Shown here: piece by piece, positions 1-9,017 of the stretch
How positions within the stretch are numbered: the first letter of the stretch is position 1
Layout of the letters: each line of letters begins with the position of its first letter
NCBI GenBank assembly: GCA_035541775.1
Contig: DATKMP010000223.1
Coordinates: 1 to 14,158, forward strand
Length of the DNA: 14,158 nucleotides
Direction: 5' to 3'
From: DATKMP01 sp035541775
Lineage (GTDB): Bacteria; Bacteroidota; Ignavibacteria; UBA10030
Notes under the pieces: model-generated
What the model was told of the DNA's origin: nothing
The model's database searches: none
The model's input: the letters and a program-made list of their open reading frames with translations, nothing else
Translations under genes and position numbers: made by a program

Positions 1-3000
1 TTTCCCGCGTTAAGAAGTACCGACGTTTCAGCAAAAATGCTGCTGTCGATTTTCCAAATATATTTGAGCGAATCGCCGTCCTGATCGACCGCACTGGCAG
101 CGCGAAGAATTGTCGACTCGCCTTCATATATCGGTTCGTCAATCACAATGATCGGATTGGGTTTGGAATTCACATGCACGGTTGTCGATTGCGAAGCGTA
201 CCGCGACGACGTTCCGGAATTGTCCATAATCTGAAGTGCAATAGTATGATTTCCTGCTGTTGTCATCGGCAGTGTAACAATCGGTGTGCTGCCGATTTTT
301 TTCCCATCGCACGTCCACAAGTACTCTGCAATTATCCCGTCAGCATCGTACGAATGCGACGCATCCAGTACAAGCAACTCACCGAGTGCAATATCGTGCG
401 GAACATTCCACACCAACGTCGGCGGCGCATTGACGTGAATATTTTTTACCGCTGTCGATGTGCTGCAAGGTGTTGATGTTTCCATTGTCACTGTCAATCG
501 AATTTCAAACGTACCGGCTTTGGGGAAAGCAAAAGATGTTTGCATTCCAGATGCATGCAAGGTACTATCGCCGACAACAGTTTCCCAAATGGAAGAAAGA
601 ATTTTTCCCGTTGCCTTTGAACGCGATGCATCCACCATAACTTGCTCACCGATGCTTACAACTTCTGGTACAGAAAATTCCGCAATCGGCCCTTCAACAG
701 TATGAATCGTTGCCGTTGCCTGACTCACACGGCTGCATCTGCCGCTTCCATTTCCCATCACCGTAAGTACGGCGTAATACACACCGGGTTTTGAATAGGC
801 ATGCATGACCGTTGCACCAAGAGCCGAAGTTCCATCGCCGAAATCCCACGAGAACGAACCGATCGGTCCATTCGGATCGGTACTTGCTCTGCCATCGAAC
901 GAAATCGGAGTATTGACGCACATTGCTGTATCGGTGAATGAAAGAATCGCTTGCGGTGAACCTTCAACGATCACCGGAATGGTTGCCGTCGTCGGCTGCA
1001 ACGCAAAGCCGTCGTTCAACGTCAACTTCACAGAATAAAATCCTGGTTTGTTATATCGATGCGCTGGATTTGTTTCTGTGGCAGTTTGTCCGTCGCCGAA
1101 ATCCCACAAGAATGTCATCTGATCGCCATCAGGATCGTACGAAAGCGAACCGTTGAATAAAATCGTTTGCCCCATGCACGAGTATAATAATGAATCGACA
1201 ACAGCTACCGGCGGACGATTGATTAATATTTTTACCGTTTCATGAACAATGCTGTTTTTCTTTCCTTGTCCATCATTCACCGTCAACGTCACAAAATGCA
1301 CGCCGCCTTTCGGAGCATTCCAATAAAACGATGCCTCGTGTCGTTCAGAACCATCTGGTAATTTCCAAGTAAAGTACAATGTCTGTCCGTCTGCATCATA
1401 ACTCTGGCTTGCATCGAACAACACATTTTGTGAATTGGTGTGAATAAATGTCTTCGTTACAATAATCGGCGGATTGTTGACGAGGATCGTGAATTCTTTT
1501 GACTGGACAGAATTCGAAAATCCAGCGCCGTCATCGGCTGTAACTTTTACTGTCATTACGCCGGTATTGGTGAATGATTTTTTTACTTTGAAACCGTTCA
1601 GCATCGTACCATCAGCAAATGTCCAAAAAACATTTTTTATTTTTCCATCGGGATCGTACGTTCCGGCTGCATCGAATGTTACAACTTCATTCGGCTCCGT
1701 TACCTCTGGAGTTTTTTTCCACTTAATAATTGGCGGATAGTTGATGTGAATCGTCGCCGTTTTAATTCCAATCGCATCGTCGAATCCGGAATTATCTTTC
1801 ACTTTCAATGCAAGCGCATAATCGCCGGGTTCGGAGAATATGACTGAGATAATCGAATCATTTCCGATTTCTTTTCCATTCAACAGCCACGTGTAAGCGC
1901 TGATGCTGCCGTCAGGATCGTAACTTTGCGTCCCATTGACAATCAGCGAAACATTGGGCTGCCAGATTACCGGCGCAGAAAATACTGCAATAGGATATTT
2001 ATTAATGACTAATTCATGCATGATAGATTGAACACTGTTCGTTTGTTTTTCACCATCATTGACTGTCAGCGTGATGGTATAACGTCCGCTTTTTTGATAC
2101 AGATGCGTAACACGTTTTCCTGTCGCCGTGCTGCCGTCTCCGAAATTCCATGCGTATTGTAAATTCGTTTGATCTGCGTCGGTAGTTTTTTCTGCGGAAA
2201 ATGTTTGCAGAGCCGAGGTTGATCGATCTGCAGCAGTAATCACCGGAACGGGTGGCGCATTGATATGAATCGGACGCGTGTACGTTTGGATCGAATTTTC
2301 TACTCCTTCGCCATCATCCAACGTGCAGGTGACGATATAGTCGCCCGGTTCTTGAAACGATGTTTTTGTTTCCGGACCGCTCGCAGCAAAACCGTTGCTG
2401 CAACTCCATTTGAACGTTAGATTTCTTGCGTACGGATCCATAATATTATTTGCGACGAGCGACAATTCATCACCCGGTGCAAGTTGCTCCGGAGTTGTGA
2501 ACAACGGAACGTGATCCGCATTGACATGATATTGAACAGAAGTAGTGTACGTCGAATTTGTCGTTCCGGTTTGGTCGTCCACAGTCAACGAAACGGAATA
2601 CGTCCCTGCAACATCTTGTTTGATCATAATTGAATGGCCAACATTCGACCCCACAATTCCCGTACCGCTCCATGTGTATTTCAATTTGTCGTTGTCATTA
2701 TCCGATTCATTTTTCACAACAAATTTTGTCGGCGCAGTACGGCCAAGAACTCGGGGAGCATTGATTTCGGCGTACGGCTGCGCATTCACGCGAATCTTTT
2801 TTATATCGGTGGAAACATTGCAGGCAGAATTCGTCGTTCCATCATCTACGATCAATTTGATTTCGTATATTCCCGGAAGCAAGCGGGAAAATTTCAACAC
2901 CGGTTCCGTTCCGCAAAATTCACCATTCACAAGCCATTGCAAATGCAGCGGATGCCCCGATGGATTATGCGATTCGTGCGCTGAAAGTACCGTTAGTTCG

Positions 3001-4112
3001 CCCGGAGAAACAATTGCCCGCGCTCCCGTGATAACCGCTGCGGGCGGCGCATTGATGTGCACTGGCACATTGGTTGTCCAGTACGCGGGTTCATACATTC
3101 CAGATGTCGGCAGAAGCATCTGTACTACAAAATCACCGGGACCAGGAAACTGAATCAACGCCGAATCGCCATCGACACGTGTATCGCCGAACACCCATAA
3201 CGGCACAGCTCCTTGCAACAATCGGCGCGACGTTTCAGAAATATATAATCGCACCGTATTGCAGTCCGTTCCGGGCTGCTGATGAATATCGACCTGCGGC
3301 ATGACTGGACGCTGCGTTACAATAGGATTCCATTCCCATACAATCGGCGATGATTCTTTACTGCGAATCACCAAATTATTTATTTTCATCGCCGAACCGC
3401 TCACCGACAATATCCATGCATTTTCTATTTGTGGTGCATGCTGTTCCATAAAGTTTTTTGGCACCAGTAATTTTGAACTTTTTCCAAACACATTTCGTAC
3501 AAGAATTTGTGCGCTCTCTTCACCGAGCGGACGAAAATTGGGAATCGATGTTTGGTACGATGGATGAGGACGAATCTGTACTTCTTGATTTTCTGGAACA
3601 TTGATAAGCGAAAGTGAAAGATCGAACGAATACAATGTCCATCCTTTTCCGATCAACGAATTGCCGAGTGAATCGGCGACGGTGATTTTGAAAGAATTCA
3701 CATCGTGGCCGTCGGATGCACTCACGCGCAAAATCCAGCCATCCGGCGCATTGGAAGGATTGACGTTTGCAAATTCGACCCAGCGGTTGATATATTTTTG
3801 TTCCGTGAACGTAACTAACGATTGAACCGGCTCGCCTGTTTCTTTTCCTTTGATAAATAACTGATAGGTCGTCTTCGTATCTGCGTTGCCAATCACGACA
3901 TCGGCATTGCCGCCGAGTCCTGCATCAAAAATCTCGATCGTCGCTTGTGGTGCAGAGGCGCTCGGTTGAATCCAGTATTCGTATCGATGCGTAACATCGC
4001 CGGTCGTCGCTGACTGTGTTTTCTTTCCGGCCACAAACATAAAAACATCCTGCGCATACAAAACTGCTGTGCAGAGCATCAACATTCCAAGAATCAAAAA
4101 TCGATTTTTCAT
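1..4112 (-). CDS. Giant secreted PKD-repeat protein, C-terminus beyond window (partial)
   Basis: The minus-strand frame beginning ATG AAA AAT CGA at 4112 stays open to base 1, giving about 1370 codons with no stop, so the gene runs off the left edge. The N-terminus (MKNRFLILGMLMLCTAVLYA, then QD) is a clear Sec signal peptide. Residues about 20-350 form a unique region I do not recognise. From about residue 354, PKD-like beta-sandwich domains repeat every 86-90 residues, with linkers such as INAPP, INYPP or INRPP near residues 354, 442, 530, 618, 704, 791, 879, 964, 1050, 1140, 1227 and 1315. Canonical W(D/N)FGDG motifs occur near residues 653, 1001 and 1087; other copies keep the YDPDG and GxYxVxLTVxDG-like parts. 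PKD arrays act as extracellular spacers or adhesive/carbohydrate-contacting modules. The gene begins 16 bases after the FecR gene stop and is probably co-transcribed with it. Whether it ends in a type IX sorting signal or an enzyme domain cannot be seen. Confidence 0.9.
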   Translation of the reverse strand, partial: MKNRFLILGMLMLCTAVLYAQDVFMFVAGKKTQSATTGDVTHRYEYWIQPSASAPQATIEIFDAGLGGNADVVIGNADTKTTYQLFIKGKETGEPVQSLVTFTEQKYINRWVEFANVNPSNAPDGWILRVSASDGHDVNSFKITVADSLGNSLIGKGWTLYSFDLSLSLINVPENQEVQIRPHPSYQTSIPNFRPLGEESAQILVRNVFGKSSKLLVPKNFMEQHAPQIENAWILSVSGSAMKINNLVIRSKESSPIVWEWNPIVTQRPVMPQVDIHQQPGTDCNTVRLYISETSRRLLQGAVPLWVFGDTRVDGDSALIQFPGPGDFVVQMLLPTSGMYEPAYWTTNVPVHINAPPAAVITGARAIVSPGELTVLSAHESHNPSGHPLHLQWLVNGEFCGTEPVLKFSRLLPGIYEIKLIVDDGTTNSACNVSTDIKKIRVNAQPYAEINAPRVLGRTAPTKFVVKNESDNDNDKLKYTWSGTGIVGSNVGHSIMIKQDVAGTYSVSLTVDDQTGTTNSTYTTSVQYHVNADHVPLFTTPEQLAPGDELSLVANNIMDPYARNLTFKWSCSNGFAASGPETKTSFQEPGDYIVTCTLDDGEGVENSIQTYTRPIHINAPPVPVITAADRSTSALQTFSAEKTTDADQTNLQYAWNFGDGSTATGKRVTHLYQKSGRYTITLTVNDGEKQTNSVQSIMHELVINKYPIAVFSAPVIWQPNVSLIVNGTQSYDPDGSISAYTWLLNGKEIGNDSIISVIFSEPGDYALALKVKDNSGFDDAIGIKTATIHINYPPIIKWKKTPEVTEPNEVVTFDAAGTYDPDGKIKNVFWTFADGTMLNGFKVKKSFTNTGVMTVKVTADDGAGFSNSVQSKEFTILVNNPPIIVTKTFIHTNSQNVLFDASQSYDADGQTLYFTWKLPDGSERHEASFYWNAPKGGVHFVTLTVNDGQGKKNSIVHETVKILINRPPVAVVDSLLYSCMGQTILFNGSLSYDPDGDQMTFLWDFGDGQTATETNPAHRYNKPGFYSVKLTLNDGFALQPTTATIPVIVEGSPQAILSFTDTAMCVNTPISFDGRASTDPNGPIGSFSWDFGDGTSALGATVMHAYSKPGVYYAVLTVMGNGSGRCSRVSQATATIHTVEGPIAEFSVPEVVSIGEQVMVDASRSKATGKILSSIWETVVGDSTLHASGMQTSFAFPKAGTFEIRLTVTMETSTPCSTSTAVKNIHVNAPPTLVWNVPHDIALGELLVLDASHSYDADGIIAEYLWTCDGKKIGSTPIVTLPMTTAGNHTIALQIMDNSGTSSRYASQSTTVHVNSKPNPIIVIDEPIYEGESTILRAASAVDQDGDSLKYIWKIDSSIFAETSVLLNAG

Positions 4113-4128
4113 TTGCCCATCTTATGTA

Positions 4129-5907
4129 TTATTGAACAATCCAAGATTTTGTTCCGATTGTTTTTTGATCGTCTACTGCATCGAAGGTCAATTGCAACGA
4201 CGCTCCTTTTAGCACTTTCAGCGATACTGCCCAATCTCCTTGCGGCGATGTTCGAACAACCGTCTGTTGATCGCCATAGGCAACTGTAATTTTGATGCCG
4301 GGATATGCTGTCCCATGGGCATCCACGGTTTCACCCTGCGTTTGAAGCGTGTCGCCATCGACACGGCAGTTCCATGCAATGTTAAATACTTTTGCAGGAT
4401 CCATCGGAACAATAGAAAGCGTACGAGAATTCTTATTTCCCGATTGATCGGTGACAGCAATATTCACTCTCGTCTCCGGTTTTGAAACGGCGACATGAAG
4501 AGTAAATGTTCCGTCTGCATCGACCTTATGCGGTTTTCCATCTACGGTAACAGCAGCATCAGGTTTTGTTTTTCCATGAATGACGACTGCATCCAACATC
4601 GAATATTTTCTATCCAGATCCCATCCTTCAATTTGGATCGCAGGTGGCTGCATTTCTTTTACACGTAAGATGCTGTACACCGGCGAATCGACGCCGCGCA
4701 ATCCATGACTATCGATTGCTTGAATGCGGACATACACCGATGCAAGCGGCAATCCGGTCAACTGCAAATCTGCAGCTTTCGCAATAAAATGTTTTGTGTC
4801 ACGGTTGAAAATTTTGCTCGGGCTCACTTCAACTTGATATTGCGCCGCATCTGGTATTGGCGACCAGTGTAAAAGAAATTTTTGGGAATACACCACGGTA
4901 TCTGTTCTCTCCCAAGCCAGCTGCGGCGACGGCAGTAAATTGACCGGCGGCATCGGTGCTTTTCCTTTAACGATAATCGTTCCTTGATTCTGATTTAAGG
5001 TCACTTTAATGTTGCTTGCCGACACATCAATCGTACCATCATAATTGGAAAGTTTGGCGCTTTGCTCCTGCGTTGTATTTGCCCAAAATTTTCCGGAATG
5101 CACCATCGATTCGGATGAGCCGGCGATGAACGCAAATTTATTTATCTCTTTTGCTTTTTCGGAAAGCTTCGCAAGTAAGCTGCCATTCGTCAAAGCAATG
5201 TTGCGCTTCACCGTTTGATCTAATTTATCTTTTTTTGACGAACGAATGATGATGGTGGTACTCGGATCGACGATAACATCCACACCGTCGGAAAAATACA
5301 ATTGCGCCATGCTTGCTAACCCCGTACGCAATCCATCATACGCAGCAAACAAATCGCCAATGTATGCCGTTTGCCATCCGCCAAGCAGACCGCGGCGCTT
5401 ATCAACGATGTTGGTTTTCTGAGCCAGCTTAGCATCAATGTTTTCTGTACGATTGTCCGCAATCAGTTTCTCAATCGTCCGAACACTCTTGATAAATTGC
5501 TGCGCGATATGCTGTGCATCGTCCATATTTCCATTGACAATGTACGTGTCATACCGGTGATTCAACGCAGTCGCAGAGTCGAGTTCTTCCGTGGCAAACA
5601 CTTTTGCTCCCGACTTAATTTGTTGACTCAAGGCAAGTCTGGTTTGCAACACCTGCTTGTGCACAACGCCGAAACTTTGCAGTTTCTTTTGCCCCGCGGC
5701 ATTCAACTGAAAGGTATTGTCCGTGTTGTTATGCTGGGCAAGTATTACGACCAAAGGCCAGCAGGCAGAATCGCCTGTAAATTTGACGCTCATTTCTATC
5801 AATCGCTGGGCATCGAATTGCACGATTCTTTTTTGTGCCGCCATGATTGAAAAACTCAAAAGGATACAACCGATGACGCTCAATATTTTTCGATAAGCGA
5901 TCGGCAT
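4129..5907 (-). CDS. FecR-domain protein with Fn3 and Ig-like domains, periplasmic or exported
   Basis: This 592-residue protein starts with a signal peptide (residues 1-24, hydrophobic VIGCILLSFSIMAA then Q). Residues about 30-170 are helical; a short part (about 38-78, with GDSACWP and a later GQKKL) faintly resembles LysM, which is tentative. Residues about 175-315 match the FecR fold, including the GDLF..YDGLRTG..S.A.L.FSDGVDVIV pattern followed by a strand-rich NGSLLAKL region. Residues about 330-415 look like a fibronectin type III domain (HWSPIPDAAQYQVEVS), and about 420-592 like two bacterial Ig-like domains. Classical FecR is an inner-membrane signal relay for an ECF sigma factor. 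This protein lacks the cytoplasmic anti-sigma part and an internal membrane anchor, so it is more like the FecR-plus-repeat envelope proteins and may serve as a scaffold or ligand module. Its ATG directly follows the kinase TAG, which implies translational coupling. Confidence 0.85.
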   Translation of the reverse strand: MPIAYRKILSVIGCILLSFSIMAAQKRIVQFDAQRLIEMSVKFTGDSACWPLVVILAQHNNTDNTFQLNAAGQKKLQSFGVVHKQVLQTRLALSQQIKSGAKVFATEELDSATALNHRYDTYIVNGNMDDAQHIAQQFIKSVRTIEKLIADNRTENIDAKLAQKTNIVDKRRGLLGGWQTAYIGDLFAAYDGLRTGLASMAQLYFSDGVDVIVDPSTTIIIRSSKKDKLDQTVKRNIALTNGSLLAKLSEKAKEINKFAFIAGSSESMVHSGKFWANTTQEQSAKLSNYDGTIDVSASNIKVTLNQNQGTIIVKGKAPMPPVNLLPSPQLAWERTDTVVYSQKFLLHWSPIPDAAQYQVEVSPSKIFNRDTKHFIAKAADLQLTGLPLASVYVRIQAIDSHGLRGVDSPVYSILRVKEMQPPAIQIEGWDLDRKYSMLDAVVIHGKTKPDAAVTVDGKPHKVDADGTFTLHVAVSKPETRVNIAVTDQSGNKNSRTLSIVPMDPAKVFNIAWNCRVDGDTLQTQGETVDAHGTAYPGIKITVAYGDQQTVVRTSPQGDWAVSLKVLKGASLQLTFDAVDDQKTIGTKSWIVQ

Positions 5908-8037
5908 CTACGCATTCTGTTCTTCGCGCTGATGGAAATTGATCGGAAACGTCATTGTAAATTTACAACCGATCGCTTCGTTCGATTCAAGCGTAATCAT
6001 GCCCCCATGGAAATTGACTATTTCTTTGACGTATGCCAAACCAAGGCCGGTGCCAATTTCATTTGCAGATTTATACGCCCGAACACGGTAAAATTTTGTG
6101 AATAATTTTTCCTGTGCCTCCGCCGGAATACCGTACCCATGGTCGAGAATCGAAAACACAAAATGGCTCGAAGTTGCGGACAGTGAAATTTCAATCGTTC
6201 GGCTGTCTCCACCGTACTTGATCGCATTGGAAACAAGATTCGAAATTGCTTCGCGGAACAAATCCGGTGCAACCGTTACCGCGGGGATATCCGGTTGAAT
6301 ATTGTATTCTATTGCTAATGTTTTCTTAAGCAGTTGCGGCTTCAGCAATTCGCAGGCAGATGTAATCGATTCGACGACATCTATGGGTACTTTGGGATGA
6401 TCGATTCGCCGCGATTCCAAACGGGAAATATCTAAGAATCGATTGATGAGATCAGAAAGTTTTTTGCTGCTGGAGAGCATCAATTGTAAAAATTCTTTGC
6501 GTTCGTCTTCAGTAATAGATGTATCGGTAAGCATGATCTCAGCAAAGCCCATAATGCTTCCTACAGGATTTCGCAGCTCATGCACAACAATATTAATCAT
6601 CTCCGTTTTCATTTTGTCGATCAGACGTTCATTCGTCAAATCATGGAAAATGAGGAGCGAGCCAAGATTTTCTTCCTCGCGCATAATCGATAAATCGTTC
6701 ACGCGAAAATACGTGTCGGTTTCTGCTGTCGTCTGCACGCGAATTTCCGATTGCACTAACCGGATATGCAGCGATTCAGCCAGCTCTTCGCGCTGTGTCG
6801 TTTTAACCGTATTCACCGCGGGATGCGTCAGCACGTCTTGCTTGGTTTGCAACGTTCGAGTCGGCAAGAGGGAAGAACAAAATTCATCGAAACGCTCATT
6901 GCGAAACAGAAATGCGCCTGTGCCATCCGTCAGGCCGATCATTTCATCGGTATGCGTCATGAATAATTTGTTTTTCCATTCTTCTAAAATAATTTTTTCG
7001 ACATTCATCCGCTGATAGCGTTCCAATGCCTGGCGCATCACTTCGATCGTCGTTCCCATTTCATGTAAATTGCGAATGCGAGGAATATGAATTTCTTGCG
7101 TAAAATCAAGATTACTCAATCTCTTCACGTCCTCCACCAACTTCTTCACGGGTTTGTTGATTTGATATGCCAACAGCCAAACAGGCAGCAACATCAAGAC
7201 CAAACACCCCAAAACAAACCACGTGGTATAAAGGAAAAGTTCATGAACCGGTGCAAGAACGACGTGTTCCGGAATTGCCACAACCATCCGGAGATCAAGC
7301 GTACGAAATGCCGCAGAAACGACATGCCAATCGTTTGTTCCCTGTCGGAATGTTTGGAGTCGATTTATTTGCTCCGTGGAAACTGCCACGCTCCGCGGAT
7401 CGAATGTGTTTTGGTTCTGGAACAACGTGCGTGTCGAAGTGAGAATGTTGACGGCATATTCACCGCCAAGGGGCATCTGCAAATAATAATCCTGCAAAAT
7501 TTTTGCGTCCCACATAACCGTCAACACAAAGGGAATGGACGATGCCTGAAATCGCATGCGTGTAACAATCACCGGCTGCCCGTTCTTCGCATTCCAAAAC
7601 CATGCTGTCTGCAATGAAGAATCAATTTTTGAGCGAATCCAAACACTATCATGAAATGCAAAACTCGGAATGGTATAATTAATGTTGTTGCTCGAAAGTT
7701 CGTCTTTAAAATTCGGAGAGTAGATGCGGATTTGCATGATCTCGGGATGCAGGGTCATGACATTGCGTAAAACCGATTCACCTTCGTGCGGACGATCCGT
7801 AACTTGATAGGCAACAAACTGCGTTACCTGCGCCCACGATGCCAAAACACGGTCGAGGTTTTGTACGGCATATTCCTGCACCTGTTGAATAATGGTGACA
7901 CGTTCGTTCATAACCGACGCTTCGTATCGCGGGCGTACAATCATCCACATAACCGTCAACGATACCACAGCGATAGCGCTCAAACCAATGAATATTCTAC
8001 TCTGAAGAGAAAGTTTTAATTTCATGTTCGTGTTCAT
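5908..8037 (-). CDS. Membrane sensor histidine kinase (Cache-like sensor, HAMP, PAS, HisKA, HATPase)
   Basis: The 709-residue protein has a transmembrane segment at about 15-34, an extracytoplasmic region at 36-262 and a second transmembrane segment at about 267-292. The extracytoplasmic part, with WFWNAKNGQPVIVTRMRF followed by LTVMWDAKILQDYY, resembles double-Cache ligand sensors; this is inferred from pattern only. A HAMP linker follows (about 290-345), then a PAS-like segment (about 355-465), HisKA with the H-box VVHELRNP (phospho-acceptor H486) and an HATPase domain. The HATPase shows the N-box SNLVSNAIKY (N604), G1 DHGYGIP (D632), F-box FTKFYR and G2 GTGLGL (662-667), so all catalytic motifs are intact. 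No receiver domain is fused or encoded beside it, making it an orphan kinase here. The start at 8037 has AAGGATGGA directly upstream; the in-frame ATG at 8025 lacks a well-spaced site. It is first in the operon with the FecR and PKD genes. Confidence 0.95.
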   Translation of the reverse strand: MNTNMKLKLSLQSRIFIGLSAIAVVSLTVMWMIVRPRYEASVMNERVTIIQQVQEYAVQNLDRVLASWAQVTQFVAYQVTDRPHEGESVLRNVMTLHPEIMQIRIYSPNFKDELSSNNINYTIPSFAFHDSVWIRSKIDSSLQTAWFWNAKNGQPVIVTRMRFQASSIPFVLTVMWDAKILQDYYLQMPLGGEYAVNILTSTRTLFQNQNTFDPRSVAVSTEQINRLQTFRQGTNDWHVVSAAFRTLDLRMVVAIPEHVVLAPVHELFLYTTWFVLGCLVLMLLPVWLLAYQINKPVKKLVEDVKRLSNLDFTQEIHIPRIRNLHEMGTTIEVMRQALERYQRMNVEKIILEEWKNKLFMTHTDEMIGLTDGTGAFLFRNERFDEFCSSLLPTRTLQTKQDVLTHPAVNTVKTTQREELAESLHIRLVQSEIRVQTTAETDTYFRVNDLSIMREEENLGSLLIFHDLTNERLIDKMKTEMINIVVHELRNPVGSIMGFAEIMLTDTSITEDERKEFLQLMLSSSKKLSDLINRFLDISRLESRRIDHPKVPIDVVESITSACELLKPQLLKKTLAIEYNIQPDIPAVTVAPDLFREAISNLVSNAIKYGGDSRTIEISLSATSSHFVFSILDHGYGIPAEAQEKLFTKFYRVRAYKSANEIGTGLGLAYVKEIVNFHGGMITLESNEAIGCKFTMTFPINFHQREEQNA

Positions 8038-8183
8038 TCCATCCTTATTGCCAAAATAAAATACGGATTATTATTTGTATTCTCTACTACCAAGAGCTTC
8101 TTTCGACAACATTGATCGCTGATAATTTATTTTCATCGCGTCCCTGCCTTGATTCTCCTTCAATTTTTTCCGTATTTACAGAT
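8038..8183. promoter_or_regulatory. Divergent intergenic region between kinase operon and lpxH
   Basis: This AT-rich 146-base gap separates two divergent transcription units and must hold promoters for both, unless transcripts start inside genes. On the plus strand, TTGCCA at 8048-8053 is followed after 17 bases by TTATTT, a weak sigma-70-like pair. On the minus strand, TTGGTA lies upstream of an AATAATAA-rich tract, but the spacing is poor. The kinase has an AAGGA ribosome site at 8042-8046. No convincing operator repeat was seen. The location is solid; the exact promoter elements are guesses. Confidence 0.4.
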
Positions 8184-8960
8184 ATGGAACAATCGAGCGT
8201 ACCGCGAAAACATCGTTCTGCATCAAGAACACCTTCTCGTCACAAAACGTATTTTTTCTCCGATGTCCATCTGGGGCTCGGAACGCCGGAAGAAGACCGG
8301 CAAAAAGAACAACGGTTGATCCGTTTTTTAGATTTTATTGAAAAAGATGCCGAACAAATTATCATCGTCGGCGATTTGTTCGATTACTGGTTTGAGTACA
8401 AAACGGTTGTGCCCAAAGGATACTTCCGGCTCTTTGCAAAACTCGCAGAGATTCATGACCGAGGAATTCGCGTCTTCTTTACCGTCGGCAATCATGATTT
8501 TTGGATGCGCGGATATTTTCACGACGAACTGGGCATGGAAGTATATACCGAACCGATGGAAAAAGAAATTCATGGCAAACGGTTCCTTATTCATCATGGC
8601 GATGGGTTAATCAAGAACGACGTCGGGTATCGGATACTTAAAAAAATATTGCGCGCAAAAATCAACGTGTTTTTATTTGCGTTGATTCATCCCGATCTTA
8701 CCGGGCGCATTGCCCGATGGTCTTCCCATACGAGCCGTCAATACACCAGTAACCGCGCGTATGAAGGCGACGACATGGTACGGTTTGCTCAAGAAAAAAT
8801 TCGCACCGGATTCGATTTTGTTATTATGGGACATCATCATGTTCCCACGATACAACAATTTCTCACAGGAACGTATGTCAATCTTGGCGACTGGATATTT
8901 GAAAACACCTATGCCGTCTTCGACGGTAAAAAAATGGTCTTACAACAATGGAAGGGATAG
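8184..8960 (+). CDS. lpxH: UDP-2,3-diacylglucosamine diphosphatase, calcineurin-like metallophosphoesterase
   Basis: LpxH is a peripheral inner-membrane enzyme that hydrolyses UDP-2,3-diacylglucosamine to 2,3-diacylglucosamine 1-phosphate (lipid X) plus UMP in lipid A synthesis. Counting from the ATG at 8184 (258 residues), the metal-binding motifs appear in order: SDVHLG (D27, H29), GDLFDYW (D64), GNHDFW (N103, H104, D105), IHHGDG (H137, H138, D140) and MGHHHVP (H217-H219). A basic/helical insert with R and K residues at about 147-195 fits the LpxH cap, and the length is near the usual 240-260. The frame extends upstream to a TTG at 8112, but those 24 residues resemble no known extension, so I prefer the ATG; neither start has a strong ribosome site. 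It is followed by a PBP gene after 57 bases on the same strand, so they may share a transcript. Confidence 0.9.
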   Translation: MEQSSVPRKHRSASRTPSRHKTYFFSDVHLGLGTPEEDRQKEQRLIRFLDFIEKDAEQIIIVGDLFDYWFEYKTVVPKGYFRLFAKLAEIHDRGIRVFFTVGNHDFWMRGYFHDELGMEVYTEPMEKEIHGKRFLIHHGDGLIKNDVGYRILKKILRAKINVFLFALIHPDLTGRIARWSSHTSRQYTSNRAYEGDDMVRFAQEKIRTGFDFVIMGHHHVPTIQQFLTGTYVNLGDWIFENTYAVFDGKKMVLQQWKG

Positions 8961-9017
8961 CGCATCTCTTCCGATAGATCGATGTGCATCCTTGCCGTAT
9001 AATAAAGATATGCAACC

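Noticed and set aside
160..3060. Regular recurrence of similar sequence about every 260 bases, considered as CRISPR or DNA repeat
   Set aside because: The period matches the 86-90 residue PKD domain length, and similarity is confined to linker and core codons; there are no constant short repeats with unique spacers.
2545..3153. 202-codon plus-strand open frame
   Set aside because: It is antisense to the PKD gene, whose frame runs through with recognisable domains and a signal peptide; the plus reading has no domain or ribosome site.
5371..5850. 159-codon plus-strand open frame
   Set aside because: It is antisense to the FecR gene, with Cys/His/Arg-rich composition typical of a shadow frame.
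6443..7617. Plus-strand frames of 190 and 176 codons
   Set aside because: Both are antisense to the histidine kinase, which has all its motifs.
8112..8183. Upstream extension of lpxH to a TTG start
   Set aside because: The extra 24 residues show no family-like sequence, and the ATG at 8184 gives the usual length. Not excluded.
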